The notes beneath the pieces are model-generated. The model worked only from the letters and a program-made list of their open reading frames with translations, searched no databases and was not told where the DNA came from. Shown here piece by piece: positions 41,135-50,043 of a DNA stretch of 64,000 bases. Each line of letters begins with the position of its first letter. The first letter of the stretch is position 1. Location: NCBI GenBank assembly GCA_040387755.1, contig JAZKDB010000002.1, positions 620,001-684,000 on the forward strand, in the 5' to 3' direction. The stretch is from Rurimicrobium sp040387755. Its GTDB lineage: Bacteria; Bacteroidota; Bacteroidia; Chitinophagales; Chitinophagaceae. A program made the translations under genes and the position numbers.

Positions 41135-41509
41135 ATGAAACAATTATTACTCATTGGAATGAATCCTTATACGCTTGACTTCTCCTTGCCCGGATTTCCT
41201 GTTGGTATGACACCCGAATTGGTTATGGAAGGCATACGTTCAGAACAGGAAAAGCTGGCAGCAATAGGCTATAATCTGGAAACATACCTCCCGAATCTGG
41301 ATAATCCTGAAATTGACTCTCTCATAAAACTACTTCAGAAAAAGCAATATGATGGCATAATAATAGGGGCCGGAATCAGGGTTCCTCCTTCCAATTTTAT
41401 TCTTTTCGAGCTGTTAGTTAATGTATTACATCAGTTTGCACCCTTATCTAAAATCATTTTCAACACCAGGCCGAGTGACAATGTAGTTTCTGTTCAGCGT
41501 TGGCTCTGA
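41135..41509 (+). CDS. Small hypothetical protein, alpha/beta
   Basis: A 124-residue protein with alternating strands and helices: KQLLLIGMNP, MEGIRSEQEKLAAIGYNLET and KKQYDGIIIGAGIRVPPSNF, then a C-terminal ILFELLVNVLHQFAP helix. The order resembles a Rossmann-like or flavodoxin-like core, but no family is recognised. It is flanked by unrelated genes and has a normal ATG. Probably cytoplasmic. Confidence 0.7.
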   Translation: MKQLLLIGMNPYTLDFSLPGFPVGMTPELVMEGIRSEQEKLAAIGYNLETYLPNLDNPEIDSLIKLLQKKQYDGIIIGAGIRVPPSNFILFELLVNVLHQFAPLSKIIFNTRPSDNVVSVQRWL

Positions 41510-41614
41510 TTATATCTGGTATTACTGTTTAAAAATCCCTTTTATTCAATATATACACCATAAACAACAATAAAACAATTATAACGGAATATTAAATTAT
41601 TAAATTCATTATTT

Positions 41615-41647
41615 TTTGTTTATTTCGTTGCTGTCTTCTTAAATTTG
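41615..41647 (+). promoter_or_regulatory. Putative promoter of the XRE-type gene
   Basis: TTG at 41615-41617 and TAAATTTG at 41640-41647 are 22 bp apart, close to the Bacteroidota consensus, and 29 bp before the ATG. Confidence 0.45.
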
Positions 41648-41676
41648 GAATCCTATTCACATTTATTGCCGACACA

Positions 41677-41913
41677 ATGAAAACATTTAACCTTAAGCAA
41701 TTCAGGTCCAGCAATGGCCTGACACTGAAGGAAGTTGCCCAGAAAACAGGTATTCCTTCCATTCACTTATCCGAAATTGAACGTGGTTTAAGACCAATGA
41801 GTTCATTACATCAAGAGAAAATAATTAATGCGTTTCCTGATTCAGCTTCAACAGATCTTAGAAACAGAAACTATCGTTCTGTTTCTAACGAGAATCTGGT
41901 AAAGGAAAAGTAA
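41677..41913 (+). CDS. XRE-family HTH protein
   Basis: A 78-residue protein consisting of one helix-turn-helix: FRSSNGLTLKEVAQKTGIPS then IHLSEIERGLRPMSSLHQEK (residues about 8-47), the classical lambda-Cro-type five-helix pattern. It has no extra domain. A short C-terminal extension is Asn/Arg-rich. The target is unknown, and no obvious regulated operon lies beside it. Confidence 0.8.
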   Translation: MKTFNLKQFRSSNGLTLKEVAQKTGIPSIHLSEIERGLRPMSSLHQEKIINAFPDSASTDLRNRNYRSVSNENLVKEK

Positions 41914-42044
41914 AATTGCTTCAACTATTAAATAAAGTCCTGGAAAACCTTCATGTGATTTTCCATACCTTGTCGTGCTCCAAAATGAAATATCTTTTAT
42001 CAATTATAAATCAAAAGTGGTCGTTTTTTCGGCAGGAATAAGGG

Positions 42045-42052
42045 TAATTTTG
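42045..42052 (+). promoter_or_regulatory. Putative -7 element before the ArsC-like gene
   Basis: TAATTTTG lies 29 bp upstream of ATG 42082; the TTTTTT region about 20 bp further upstream may serve as a weak -33. Confidence 0.4.
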
Positions 42053-42081
42053 ATATCTTTCGCCACCAAAAAACAACCATT

Positions 42082-42444
42082 ATGAATCCTGAAATCACCA
42101 TTTGGCACAACAACCAATGCTCTACCAGTCGAAAAACGCTAGACTTAATCCAAAATCATTCAGAGAATATTGAAATCAGGGATTACCTGCAAAAACCACC
42201 TACCATTAAGGAGTTAAAAAGAGTGTTGAAAATGATGGGCAAAAAGCCTGAATTCATTTTGCGCAAAAAAGATAAAATCTTCCTCGAGCTTTTTGCTGAT
42301 AAGGAATTGAGCGATGATGGATGGCTGAGGGCAATGAAACTACACCCCTCAATTATTGAAAGACCAATTATAATCATTGGCGAAAAAGCCTATCTGGCAA
42401 GACCCTTCGAAGAATTTGCTGCCAGATTTAAAGAAATGTTCTAA
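42082..42444 (+). CDS. ArsC/Spx-family arsenate reductase-like protein
   Basis: A 120-residue thioredoxin-fold protein of the glutaredoxin-coupled ArsC/YffB group. The active Cys13 lies in NNQCSTSRKTL, and the family's IIERPIIIIG and AYLARPFEEF segments follow (RP is the substrate-site Arg). It may reduce arsenate or act in another thiol reaction. No arsB/acr3 transporter is near, so an arsenic role is uncertain. Confidence 0.85.
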   Translation: MNPEITIWHNNQCSTSRKTLDLIQNHSENIEIRDYLQKPPTIKELKRVLKMMGKKPEFILRKKDKIFLELFADKELSDDGWLRAMKLHPSIIERPIIIIGEKAYLARPFEEFAARFKEMF

Positions 42445-42485
42445 GACATAGTAGCTGCACTTGTTCCTGATTAGATAATTCGATG

Positions 42486-42493
42486 TACTTTTG
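42486..42493 (+). promoter_or_regulatory. -7-like element directly before the CNNM/CorC gene
   Basis: TACTTTTG ends 5 bp before ATG 42499, so a transcript from it would be nearly leaderless, as at tilS. Confidence 0.35.
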
Positions 42494-42498
42494 AAGCT

Positions 42499-43791
42499 AT
42501 GGATAACACCCATTTAATACTCTATATTCTTGGTTGTATTTTGATGATTGCCTTCTTTGCGGGTACAGAAATTGCTTTTGTATCGGCCAGTAAATTAAAC
42601 CTCGAATTAAAAAGAAAACAAGGTTCTTTATCCGGAAGAATATTGGGGCATTTTTCTAATAATCCGGAAGAGTTTATTGGTTCCAGCCTTATTGGTGTCA
42701 ACGTGTTTCTGGTAATCTATGGTTTATTAATGACCCAGCTTACCGCTCCTTATCTACATCAACTATTGGGATTTGTAGATGTAAAATACGGACACAACAC
42801 ATTTGAATATGTGTCTCTGATAGCAGACACCTTGCTGGCTACCATTATCATTCTGTTTGTGGCTGAATTTTTGCCCAAGATTATTTTCAAATCCAAGGCC
42901 GAAACTATGCTGAGCATTTTCGCATTGCCGATGCAGCTCACTTATTTTATTTTTTACCCATTGGCCAAATTGTTTGTTTCCATTTCAGAATTTATTCTGA
43001 AATATTTGCTCAACGTAAAAATAAAAACAGGCAAAGAAGTATTCAACAGAATGGATTTGGAGCATTTTGTCAAACAAAGTCTGCATGGTCATCAAAGTGA
43101 TAGCAACGAGCTCAATACTGAATTATTCGAAAATGCCCTGGACTTGGTCAATGTGAAAGTGCGCAAATGTATGATTCCAAGAAATGAAGTTGAATCGATT
43201 GACATTAATACTTCGATTGCAGAAGTTCGTCAAAAATTCATTGATACTAAACTTTCTAAAATCATTGTTTTCGAAGGAACAATTGATACTATTCTTGGCT
43301 ACATCCATCATCTGGACCTTAACCGTAAACCCAAAGACATTAAATCTGTCTTGCATAAAATATCTGCAGTACCAGAAGCTATGAGCGCCGTAGACGTAAT
43401 GAATCAGTTTACCAGAGAGCGCAAAAGTATAGCCTGGGTAATTGATGAATTTGGCGGAACAGCAGGTATCGTAACCATGGAGGATGTTCTGGAAGAGATT
43501 TTTGGAGACATTAATGATGAATATGATGTTGAAGAATATGTAGAACAGCAATTGTCAGAGCATGAGTATATATTTTCAGGAAGGCTGGAAGTAGATTATC
43601 TCAACGAAAAATACGGATTCGAATTACCTACCGAAAACTCTGAAACACTATCGGGATTTATAATTGAGATGCACGAAACTATTCCGAAACAAAATGATAA
43701 AATTCTTATAGATAATTATCAATTTGTAGTACTATTGGTGAGTGATACCCGTATAGAAACGGTAAAAATGATTGTAATGGACTCCTATTAA
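42499..43791 (+). CDS. CNNM/CorC-type membrane protein (hemolysin family)
   Basis: A 430-residue protein. The N-terminal DUF21/CNNM membrane domain (FAGTEIAFVSASKLNLELKR) is followed by a CBS pair around residues 210-330 (RKCMIPRNEVESIDINTSIA and DEFGGTAGIVTMEDVLEEIF). The C-terminal CorC/HlyC domain ends near VVLLVSDTRIETVKMIV. Family members act in magnesium or cobalt transport and sometimes were named hemolysins. The gene is single. Confidence 0.9.
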   Translation: MDNTHLILYILGCILMIAFFAGTEIAFVSASKLNLELKRKQGSLSGRILGHFSNNPEEFIGSSLIGVNVFLVIYGLLMTQLTAPYLHQLLGFVDVKYGHNTFEYVSLIADTLLATIIILFVAEFLPKIIFKSKAETMLSIFALPMQLTYFIFYPLAKLFVSISEFILKYLLNVKIKTGKEVFNRMDLEHFVKQSLHGHQSDSNELNTELFENALDLVNVKVRKCMIPRNEVESIDINTSIAEVRQKFIDTKLSKIIVFEGTIDTILGYIHHLDLNRKPKDIKSVLHKISAVPEAMSAVDVMNQFTRERKSIAWVIDEFGGTAGIVTMEDVLEEIFGDINDEYDVEEYVEQQLSEHEYIFSGRLEVDYLNEKYGFELPTENSETLSGFIIEMHETIPKQNDKILIDNYQFVVLLVSDTRIETVKMIVMDSY

Positions 43792-43849
43792 AACTTAAGA
43801 GCAATAAAACAAAAAAGCATTTCAATACTCAAAATAAAAAACAATTTCA

Positions 43850-44377
43850 ATGGCAGTTACTCCCCCACTCAACCTCAAAAAATGGATTGATGAAAATCGT
43901 CACCTACTAAAACCTCCTGTAGGCAATGCTTGTGTGTACCATAATACTGGTGATTTTATTGTAATGGTGGTTGGTGGCCCCAATAACCGCAAAGATTTCC
44001 ATTACAATGAAACGGAAGAGTTATTCCTTCAGCTGGAAGGAGATATAGTTGTACGTATCCAGGATGAAGGAGTAATCAAAGACATCGAAATCAAAGAAGG
44101 TGATATGTTTTTATTGCCAGGCGGAGTACCACACTCTCCACAAAGAGGACCAAATACTGTAGGCATTGTTGTAGAAAAGGTTCGTGGCGGCGATAAGCAA
44201 GATGCATTTCTTTGGTTTTGCGAAAATTGTCATGAAAAACTTTATGAGCAATTTATGAGCGTAACAGATATTGTTGCGCAATTACCTCCAGTAATGAATG
44301 CATTTTATGCCGACGAAGAAAAACGCACTTGTAAAAAATGCGGTCATGTAATGCAACCTCCTGTACCAAAATCATAA
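43850..44377 (+). CDS. haaO: 3-hydroxyanthranilate 3,4-dioxygenase
   Basis: A 175-residue cupin dioxygenase that opens the ring of 3-hydroxyanthranilate in the kynurenine route to quinolinate. Residue positions match well-studied bacterial enzymes: Fe ligands His51, Glu57 and His95, and substrate-binding Arg47 and Arg99. A C-terminal rubredoxin-like iron site is given by the pairs CENC (124/127) and CKKC (near 160). No kynurenine pathway partners lie next to it. It is flanked by the CNNM gene and a His-rich protein. Confidence 0.95.
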   Translation: MAVTPPLNLKKWIDENRHLLKPPVGNACVYHNTGDFIVMVVGGPNNRKDFHYNETEELFLQLEGDIVVRIQDEGVIKDIEIKEGDMFLLPGGVPHSPQRGPNTVGIVVEKVRGGDKQDAFLWFCENCHEKLYEQFMSVTDIVAQLPPVMNAFYADEEKRTCKKCGHVMQPPVPKS

Positions 44378-44467
44378 TTACACTATTTAAAGAAAAGCAG
44401 TGAGATTTTAGCTTTTTAAAAACAAAGATTTATCTTCGCAACATCATTAAAAAACATTTTCATAATA

Positions 44468-44773
44468 ATGTCACACGATACGCACGAACATCATCACGAG
44501 TCACACAATGACAAACCTGTCCTTGAATTTAAATCTGCATTTTATTTTGTCATCATCCTTGCCGGACTATTCATTGCAGCTATTGGTTTTGTAAAATCAA
44601 TGAGCCACGATGAAGGTGGACATGATGCTCATGGAGCACAACATACCGAGGCAACTCATGGCCACGATGCTGCTGCAACGCATGAAGAAGCAGGAAATGC
44701 CGCTGAGCCAACCCATGAAGGACATGCAGAAGCAGAACATAAAGAAGAAGCTGCCCCGGCAGAACATCATTAA
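44468..44773 (+). CDS. His-rich single-pass membrane protein
   Basis: A 101-residue protein with one hydrophobic helix (SAFYFVIILAGLFIAAIGFV, residues about 24-43). The two flanking parts are extremely His-rich, 18 His in all: HEHHHESH before the helix and repeated GHDAHG/THGHD/THEGH motifs after it, with Ala and Glu. The composition points to metal (Zn, Ni or Cu) binding near the membrane, an inference. No family was recognised. It precedes rfaD by about 100 bp. Confidence 0.75.
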   Translation: MSHDTHEHHHESHNDKPVLEFKSAFYFVIILAGLFIAAIGFVKSMSHDEGGHDAHGAQHTEATHGHDAAATHEEAGNAAEPTHEGHAEAEHKEEAAPAEHH

Positions 44774-44868
44774 TATTGATTACAACGCAATTCCAATTTA
44801 TCTAAAAGCAATGCCTCATCAGCATTGCTTTACTTTTCTATACGATGAACAAAATAACACGGAGAGAT

Positions 44869-45849
44869 ATGAAACAAGACGAAACTATAGCCATTACCGG
44901 TGCTGCCGGATTTATAGCCAGTGTGTTGGTGAGTTCGCTCAATAAAGAAGGATTCAACAATTTAATTCTGGTGGATGACTTTTCAGATGAGAAAAAATCC
45001 GAGAATTTATCTCATAAAACCTTTGAAGCAAAAGTTCATCGCGAACAATTTGCCGATTGGCTCAAAAAACATCCCGGTAAAGTGCAGCATATTTTCCACC
45101 TCGGAGCCCGAACAGACACCACAGAAATGGATTATGAAGTACATAAAAAATGGAATCTGGATTACAGTAAAGACCTGTGGGATATTTGTACAGAGCAAAA
45201 TATAGAATTGGTATATGCATCATCTGCAGCAACCTATGGCAATGGTGAATATGGCTATACTGACGACAACCAATTAAGTGAAAAGCTAATGCCGCTCAAC
45301 CCCTATGGACGCTCCAAAAATGAGTTTGATATTTGGGCACTGCAACAAAAACAATGCCCTCCTTTTTGGGCCGGAGTAAAGTTCTTTAACGTGTATGGCC
45401 CCAACGAATACCATAAAGGACGTATGGCTTCCGTAATTTTCCATGCATACCATCAGATTAAAGAAAGTAGCGAGGTCACTCTTTTTCGATCGCACAACCC
45501 TGATTATAAAGACGGAGAGCAATTAAGAGACTTTATATACGTACAAGACATTGTTAGTATAATTATATGGCTTATGCAACACAAACCTGCTAATGGTCTC
45601 TATAATGCCGGAACCGGCAAGGCACGTACATTTTTAGATTTGGTGAAAAGCATTTTCAAAAACCTGCAATTAGAAGAGAAAATCAATTTCCGAGACACGC
45701 CTGAAGATATCCGGGACAAATATCAATATTTCACCGAGGCAAACATGAATAAGTTAAAAAAGGCCGGCTATAATAAAGCATTTTATAGTCTGGAAGAAGG
45801 TATTGCAGAGTATGTAAATTTATACTTAAAAGAGGAGAAATACTGTTAA
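44869..45849 (+). CDS. rfaD: ADP-glyceromanno-heptose 6-epimerase
   Basis: A 326-residue extended short-chain dehydrogenase that epimerises ADP-heptose for the lipopolysaccharide inner core. The Rossmann motif is TGAAGFIAS (usually GFIGS; the third Gly is Ala here), LVDDFS follows, then the catalytic Tyr-Lys in NPYGRSKNEFD, and VKFFNVYGPNEYHKGRMASV is the RfaD signature. ATG 44869 fits; the frame extends back to 44845 but overlaps nothing useful. kdsC, also inner core, is nearby. Confidence 0.92.
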   Translation: MKQDETIAITGAAGFIASVLVSSLNKEGFNNLILVDDFSDEKKSENLSHKTFEAKVHREQFADWLKKHPGKVQHIFHLGARTDTTEMDYEVHKKWNLDYSKDLWDICTEQNIELVYASSAATYGNGEYGYTDDNQLSEKLMPLNPYGRSKNEFDIWALQQKQCPPFWAGVKFFNVYGPNEYHKGRMASVIFHAYHQIKESSEVTLFRSHNPDYKDGEQLRDFIYVQDIVSIIIWLMQHKPANGLYNAGTGKARTFLDLVKSIFKNLQLEEKINFRDTPEDIRDKYQYFTEANMNKLKKAGYNKAFYSLEEGIAEYVNLYLKEEKYC

Positions 45850-45901
45850 ACCCAAATTTATTTTACCCCTAATATCAGTTCTATAAAATGACCAAGGCTG
45901 T

Positions 45902-46594
45902 ATGAAAAAAATCCTCTTAATAGAAGACGAAGCATCAGTAGTCAATTTTATCAAAAAAGGGCTAACCGAAGATAACTTTGAAGTGTCTGTAGCATTAAAT
46001 GCAATAACAGGCTATCAAATGGCATCTGAAAACAAGTATAGTCTAATTATTTTGGATATTATGTTGCCTGATGGCAGCGGAATTGAAGTGTGCAAGCAAT
46101 TACGCAGCAGACAAATTCAAACACCCATTTTATTTCTTACAGCTTTGAACACTACAGACAACATTGCACTTGGATTGAACTCCGGAGCTGATGATTATCT
46201 GGTAAAACCTTTTAGGTTTATTGAATTAGTTGCGCGGATTAATGCACTGTTGAGAAGAGCAAATAGTCACGTAGGGCATCATCAGAAGAGCCAAGAGCAA
46301 ATTTATAGCATTGCAGATCTGACCTTAAATGATGATGCAAAAACAGTAGAAAGAAATAATATTTCTATTTCACTCACAGCTACTGAATACAGACTATTAT
46401 TGGTACTTTTAAAGAATAAGGGACGGGTGCTGTCAAGAGTAGATTTGCTGGAAAGTGCGTGGGATATACATTTCAATTTAGGAACCAATGTTGTTGACGT
46501 GTACATCAATTATTTAAGAAAAAAAATCGACAGCAATTTCGAACAAAAACTTATCCATACAGTAGTTGGCATGGGTTATGTGCTTAAAGAATAA
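45902..46594 (+). CDS. OmpR-type response regulator
   Basis: A 230-residue two-component response regulator. The receiver domain has phospho-acceptor Asp52 (IILDIMLPDGSG), Lys in the VKPF motif and a Thr at the switch position. The C-terminal winged helix (SLTATEYRLLLVLLKNKGRV) binds DNA. It overlaps the kinase start by one base (TAATG), so both are translated together. It is probably a partner in regulating the UspA-like/SulP genes just downstream. Confidence 0.93.
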   Translation: MKKILLIEDEASVVNFIKKGLTEDNFEVSVALNAITGYQMASENKYSLIILDIMLPDGSGIEVCKQLRSRQIQTPILFLTALNTTDNIALGLNSGADDYLVKPFRFIELVARINALLRRANSHVGHHQKSQEQIYSIADLTLNDDAKTVERNNISISLTATEYRLLLVLLKNKGRVLSRVDLLESAWDIHFNLGTNVVDVYINYLRKKIDSNFEQKLIHTVVGMGYVLKE

Positions 46595-47964
46595 TGAATA
46601 CAAAGCTTAAAATATCTTTGTTGCTTATAGCTTCCAACATTTTGCTCCTTCTGCTTTTTGGTGGTGGTATCTATTACTTTTTACGAAATTACTCCTACAA
46701 GGACTTTTATAAACGTCTCGAAACAAGAGCATCTATAACAGCCAGATATAAGTTTGAACAAAACAAACTTAACTCTGAGGCTTTCAGGAATATTCGTGAG
46801 CAGCATCTCGAAAAACTAAGTGACGAGAAAGTATATTTCTATAAAGTAAACAATGAAATGAAGATTAAGTCTCTGGCTGTTAAAACCGGCTTGGGGATTG
46901 CATTTTTCAAAGAAATATTCAGGGAAAGTAAAGCAACTGCGCAAAAAGGAAATACGTTTTATACTGGCATAAGATATATAAACAATAATCAAACCTATGT
47001 TATTATTGTTTCTGCCAAAAACTACTACGCGTCCCATCATCTTGCCTTTTTAAGATATATCATTGGAGGAGGCATCTTGATTATACTTATAATTACCTCC
47101 TATTTTTCCATCTATTTTTCCCGTCACATTTTCGACCCTATCAATTCTATAACGGATACAGTAAATAAAATCAGTACAGATAACATGCACCTTCGACTTG
47201 AGGAGGTAGAACAAAACAATGAAATAGGCCAACTCATTTCCACTTTTAATGGCTTGTTAAACCGAGTTGAGACGGCATTTGAGACGCCCAAAAATTTTAT
47301 CAGTAATGCGTCTCACGAGTTCAGAACCCCTCTTACCGCTATCATCGGCGAAGCTGAGGTAATCCTGATGAAAGACAGAAATATAAATGAATACCAACAG
47401 TCGCTCAAAAGCATTTTGGTGCAGGCCGAAAGACTCAACCAGATTACCCAATCGCTCCTGCTACTGGCACAAACCGGCTATGAAAACAAAAAAATACACA
47501 TCGAATTGCTACGCACAGATGAGATACTTTGGGAAGTAAAAGAGCTGATCAATCAGCTAAATCCTAAAAACAAAATCAGTATTGATTTGAGCTTGTTGCC
47601 TGAAGACCCGAAAAAACTAAAAATAAGGGGCAATAAACATTTATTGCATACCGCATTTGCCAACGTTCTTAATAATGCCTGTAAATACTCCAACAATAAA
47701 CCTGTTGTTGTAAGTATTGCCTCTACAGACAATACGGTTATCGTTCTGATAAAAGACATCGGCATTGGAATTCCGATGTCAGAAATCGATTTTATCTATG
47801 ACCCCTTCTTTAGAGCATCAAACACTAAATACTTTGAGGGTTATGGAATTGGATTGCCTCTGGCGAGAAATATCATCAAACTGCATGATGGCCAACTACT
47901 TGTTTCTTCAGTTGTAAATGAAGGGACAACAGTACAGATAAAAATCCCATTAGCTCAGTTATAG
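46594..47964 (+). CDS. Sensor histidine kinase
   Basis: A 456-residue membrane kinase: transmembrane helix near residues 7-29, a periplasmic sensor of about 120 residues, a second helix near 150-170, and a HAMP linker (DPINSITDTVNKISTDNMHL). The DHp domain carries phospho-acceptor His241 (SNASHEFRTPLTAII). The ATPase domain has N-box NVLNNACKYS, DIGIGIP and a GYGIGLPLARNI lid. It pairs with the adjacent regulator. The sensed signal is unknown; the position before an anion transporter suggests ion or osmotic sensing. Confidence 0.93.
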   Translation: MNTKLKISLLLIASNILLLLLFGGGIYYFLRNYSYKDFYKRLETRASITARYKFEQNKLNSEAFRNIREQHLEKLSDEKVYFYKVNNEMKIKSLAVKTGLGIAFFKEIFRESKATAQKGNTFYTGIRYINNNQTYVIIVSAKNYYASHHLAFLRYIIGGGILIILIITSYFSIYFSRHIFDPINSITDTVNKISTDNMHLRLEEVEQNNEIGQLISTFNGLLNRVETAFETPKNFISNASHEFRTPLTAIIGEAEVILMKDRNINEYQQSLKSILVQAERLNQITQSLLLLAQTGYENKKIHIELLRTDEILWEVKELINQLNPKNKISIDLSLLPEDPKKLKIRGNKHLLHTAFANVLNNACKYSNNKPVVVSIASTDNTVIVLIKDIGIGIPMSEIDFIYDPFFRASNTKYFEGYGIGLPLARNIIKLHDGQLLVSSVVNEGTTVQIKIPLAQL

Positions 47965-48069
47965 AATTCATGTAAAATTCTAATCTCTTTTTAATCTCAT
48001 TCTTATAGCCGTCTAATACTCGGCAAAGACATTTGTATTCTCATTTCTTAAATGAAAATCCGGAATACT

Positions 48070-48546
48070 ATGGAGACAATTTTAATTCCTATAGATTTTA
48101 ATGTCGAATCCTTACTTACATTAAGAATTGCACTTAACCACCATACAGATGGCAAAATCAATGTAATACTAATGTATTCGGAATCACTAAGTGATTCCAT
48201 TACTGACCTGCTGTTTTATAATCCACAAAAAACAATTAAGTCGCTTTTGAAACCAGATTTTGAAGAAGCACTTTCCATTATCAAAAACAGATACGAAACC
48301 ACAGTCCACCATATTCGTATTGAATTATTCCACGGCTATAACAGCAATTCTCTTAAAAGATTTATAGAAGCTAAAAGAATAAGCAATATATATCTGCCTA
48401 AAAATTATCAATTAAAACCACCAAAAAATGGATTTGACCCCATAAATCTTTTTAAAAAGAGCCAAATAGACTTTAAAGAAATTGAGTGGAGTATCGACAA
48501 AAACACTCATCAGCAAATGTCATTAATCTCATTATTCGTCAATTAA
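48070..48546 (+). CDS. UspA-like protein upstream of the SulP transporter
   Basis: A 158-residue protein from ATG 48070 (METILIPIDFNVESLLTLRI); ATG 48052 in the same frame is also possible. The first strand ILIPIDF and the following helix suit universal stress proteins, but the ATP-binding G-x2-G-x9-G motif is not present, so it may be a non-nucleotide member. It is 9 bp before the SulP gene and probably co-transcribed with it. Confidence 0.65.
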   Translation: METILIPIDFNVESLLTLRIALNHHTDGKINVILMYSESLSDSITDLLFYNPQKTIKSLLKPDFEEALSIIKNRYETTVHHIRIELFHGYNSNSLKRFIEAKRISNIYLPKNYQLKPPKNGFDPINLFKKSQIDFKEIEWSIDKNTHQQMSLISLFVN

Positions 48547-48555
48547 AATTGGAGT

Positions 48556-49941
48556 ATGCAAAAAACACAAATACCCAACACCCCGCTCGGAAGATTAAAA
48601 CTGTTTTTTACTTTCTTCGATTCCAGATGGGAAGATTTAACCAAAGAGAATTGGATTAAAACCATTTACCGTGATTTTAGCGCTGGCCTTATTGTTGCTA
48701 TGACAGCAATCCCAATGGCAATGGGCTTTGCAATGGCGATGGGTTTGCGACCTGAAAATGGCATTATTGCCGGTGCATTGGCATGTGTAGTAGGCAGAAC
48801 TTTTGGCGGCTCAAAATACCAGGTATATGGCCCTACAGCTGCCTTTATACCAGTCATTGCAGCGCTGTTCACCAAATATGGTCCTGCTTCAGGCGGAACC
48901 TTCGAAACAGCTCATGGTTTTCTCATTCTGGTATCCATCTTTGCAGGCATCATCCTGATGATTATGGGTATTTATGGCTTTGGTAAATATGCCAAACTAG
49001 TCCCCAACTCTATTATTGTTGGCTTTACTGTTGGTATAGCTGTTGCCATCGCACTGACAAATCTGGAAGACATATTGGGTATTGAATCATTTAGCGCGCT
49101 TATTGGTCAGGATGAGAATATTAAAGGAGGTTTCTTACAAAATATCTATACTGCATTTCATAATTTAGATAAGCTCAATATCTATTCCATCTTTTTAGGA
49201 TTGCTGACATTTGCCATCACGAAAATTTTGCTAAGAATTTCCATTTTTATACCTGCACCGGTTATCGCAATTGGTACGGCAACTCTATTATCCGCAACTG
49301 TATTTGCCAACAAAGGCCTGATAATGGTAAAGGACATATATGGCTCTATTCCAAATAATTTCTTTGTTTTCACCACCCCTTCTTTGCCGGGAATAAACTC
49401 TGATGTACTGGTTGATATTCTCTATTTTGTTGGTGCAATTGTCTTTGTTTCTGGAGTAGAGAGTATTCTGTGCTCTTCGATGGCCGATAAGATGGCCAAC
49501 AATAAGAAAACGCCATTCAACCCTGACAAAGAGTTTTTTGGTCAGGGAATGGTACAGATTATTACACCATTGGTGCAAGGTTTCCCTTGTACCGGGGCAC
49601 TTGCACGTACTGCCACCAGTATCAAAGCTGGTGCCAGAACGCCTTTGGCCGGATATTTTAAAGCTATATTGAAGTTAACAATGGCATACTATCTGGCACA
49701 ATATCTAGAACTAATACCAATGGCTTGCATCGGAGGTATATTGGTATGGGTAGCCAGCAACATGATTAAACCTGCTGAGATAAAAGAAATTAAGCACTTA
49801 GGGAAATTTGAATTCTCTATGATGGTTTATACCGCAGTAATGGTGCCCCTTACCGATTTCTTAACGGGAGTACTATCCGCACTTATTATTTACTTTCTGG
49901 TACAGAAATTTTTTAAGAAAAAAACCATAAGGCTTCAATAG
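48556..49941 (+). CDS. SulP family inorganic anion transporter lacking STAS domain
   Basis: A 461-residue membrane protein with the SulP transport core: MTAIPMAMGFAMAMGLRPENG (helix 1), YQVYGPTAAFIPVIA, and FPCTGALARTATSIKAGART. SulP proteins move bicarbonate, sulfate or other anions, usually with a C-terminal STAS domain; here the protein ends after about 14 helices with a basic tail, so STAS is absent. It follows a UspA-like gene and a two-component pair. Confidence 0.88.
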   Translation: MQKTQIPNTPLGRLKLFFTFFDSRWEDLTKENWIKTIYRDFSAGLIVAMTAIPMAMGFAMAMGLRPENGIIAGALACVVGRTFGGSKYQVYGPTAAFIPVIAALFTKYGPASGGTFETAHGFLILVSIFAGIILMIMGIYGFGKYAKLVPNSIIVGFTVGIAVAIALTNLEDILGIESFSALIGQDENIKGGFLQNIYTAFHNLDKLNIYSIFLGLLTFAITKILLRISIFIPAPVIAIGTATLLSATVFANKGLIMVKDIYGSIPNNFFVFTTPSLPGINSDVLVDILYFVGAIVFVSGVESILCSSMADKMANNKKTPFNPDKEFFGQGMVQIITPLVQGFPCTGALARTATSIKAGARTPLAGYFKAILKLTMAYYLAQYLELIPMACIGGILVWVASNMIKPAEIKEIKHLGKFEFSMMVYTAVMVPLTDFLTGVLSALIIYFLVQKFFKKKTIRLQ

Positions 49942-49990
49942 TGTGAAACATCCTTTCCCAATGTAGTATTTCCTATCACCACCAGAAAAA

Positions 49991-50026
49991 AATCCCCGGC
50001 AAATAATATTTGTCGGGGATTTTTTA
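49991..50026. terminator. Bidirectional terminator between sulP and M16 peptidase genes
   Basis: AATCCCCGGCAAATA and TATTTGTCGGGGATT form a long stem, with A-run and T-run on opposite sides, so it can stop both converging genes. Confidence 0.85.
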
Positions 50027-50043
50027 TGTATTTAATTCAATGA

